Below are positions 37,123 to 37,396 of a stretch of DNA of 37,396 bases, in pieces. How positions within the stretch are numbered: position 1 is the first letter of the stretch; every line of letters starts with the position of its first letter. The notes below the pieces were generated by a model. That model was given only the letters and a program-made list of their open reading frames with translations. It was not told the origin of the DNA and made no database searches. Origin of the DNA: Marinobacter persicus (GTDB lineage: Bacteria; Pseudomonadota; Gammaproteobacteria; Pseudomonadales; Oleiphilaceae); the NCBI RefSeq assembly GCF_002934325.1, contig NZ_PTIV01000035.1:1-37396 (forward strand), given 5' to 3'. The position numbers were made by a program, and so were the translations under genes.

Positions 37123-37396
37123 GATGGAATCCCGTCAGTGTCGTTTTGAAATAACAATAAGTTGGCCATTGTAGTGGCTGAGGGGCGGGCTGTCGCGGTT
37201 TTGGTGGCGGGAGAAATGGTAGTTTAAAAGCGACCGGACCTCCCCGGCTTAGGCACTGCCTCTGCTTTAGTACCCGGCAAAGCTGGGGCCGCCTTCCCGG
37301 GAACCGCTACAAGCACATATATGTAGACCTCTTGTTGTGCAAGCCCCGAAGCGCTCGGTGGAGTAAAAAGTTAATCAGGTAAAACTGCGCACGTAT
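37123..37396. other. 274-nt noncoding, GC-rich palindromic region
   Basis: No ORF with a ribosome site is present. The stretch 37231-37324 is dense with small dyads: CCGG/CCGG (37234-37247), AGGC/GCCT (37251-37261), CCCGG/CTGGG with loop CAAAG (37273-37287), and two perfect 10-bp palindromes, TTCCCGGGAA (37294-37303) and ACATATATGT (37315-37324). It must include the Lon-like gene's promoter, which I cannot place. Confidence 0.5.

Noticed and set aside
37231..37324. A class I cyclic-di-GMP riboswitch
   Set aside because: GGCAAAGC followed by GGGGCC is suggestive, but the paired GGCAAACC stem and the conserved tetraloop/receptor parts are missing on both strands.

Overview
The window looks like chromosome from a marine gammaproteobacterium, most likely Marinobacter or a close relative. 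This is inferred from gene order and protein character, not from a search. Two conserved blocks support it. One is thrS-infC-rpmI-rplT-pheS-pheT-ihfA-merR. The other is pepN-DUF2797-yeaC-(gap)-rhomboid-phosphoesterase-nadK-coiled-coil gene, an order also known from Pseudomonas. Most genes lie on the minus strand. Only a glutathione transferase, putR, a DUF2892 gene, an AraC regulator and a proposed small RNA are on the plus strand.

Layout. Positions 1-242 are mobile DNA: the end of an IS3-family insertion sequence, a truncated gene cassette and an integron attC site, all reading on the minus strand. Positions 243-539 hold no gene I can support. Then come a CIA30 protein and a YqiA-type esterase, a 33-nt tRNA-Pro 3' fragment, an MFS transporter with a metallophosphoesterase, and the glutathione transferase. 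Proline catabolism (putA with divergent putR) and a Crp-type regulator divergent from DUF2892 follow. The translation operon (about 9.6-16.9 kb) is next, then a TAXI-type TRAP transporter, pepN and the nadK block, fadH with a divergent AraC regulator, tRNA-Asp, a FixJ/hybrid-kinase pair and a Lon-like protease. The last 274 nt are noncoding, GC-rich and palindromic.

How the parts work together. The translation operon makes ThrRS, PheRS, IF3, L35, L20 and IHF-alpha, and it carries several RNA control elements visible in the sequence. The thrS leader has a 7-bp hairpin whose 7-nt loop copies a tRNA-Thr GGU anticodon loop. infC must start on a rare ATC. The infC-rpmI gap holds a long hairpin. 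The rplT-pheS gap holds a strong terminator plus competing hairpins. PutA, FadH, the TRAP importer and MFS efflux suggest growth on amino acids, fatty acids and organic acids.

Best candidate for an undescribed system: the gap between yeaC and the rhomboid gene (24,795-24,921, plus strand). It holds a perfect -35, a Fur box (16 of 19 matches) over the -10, a 9-bp hairpin starting at the predicted +1, an exposed CU-rich segment, a second hairpin, and a terminator with seven T. Together these describe a Fur-repressed, iron-starvation small RNA of about 91 nt, analogous in role to RyhB or PrrF. The next strongest are the thrS operator mimic and the IS-interrupted integron cassette.
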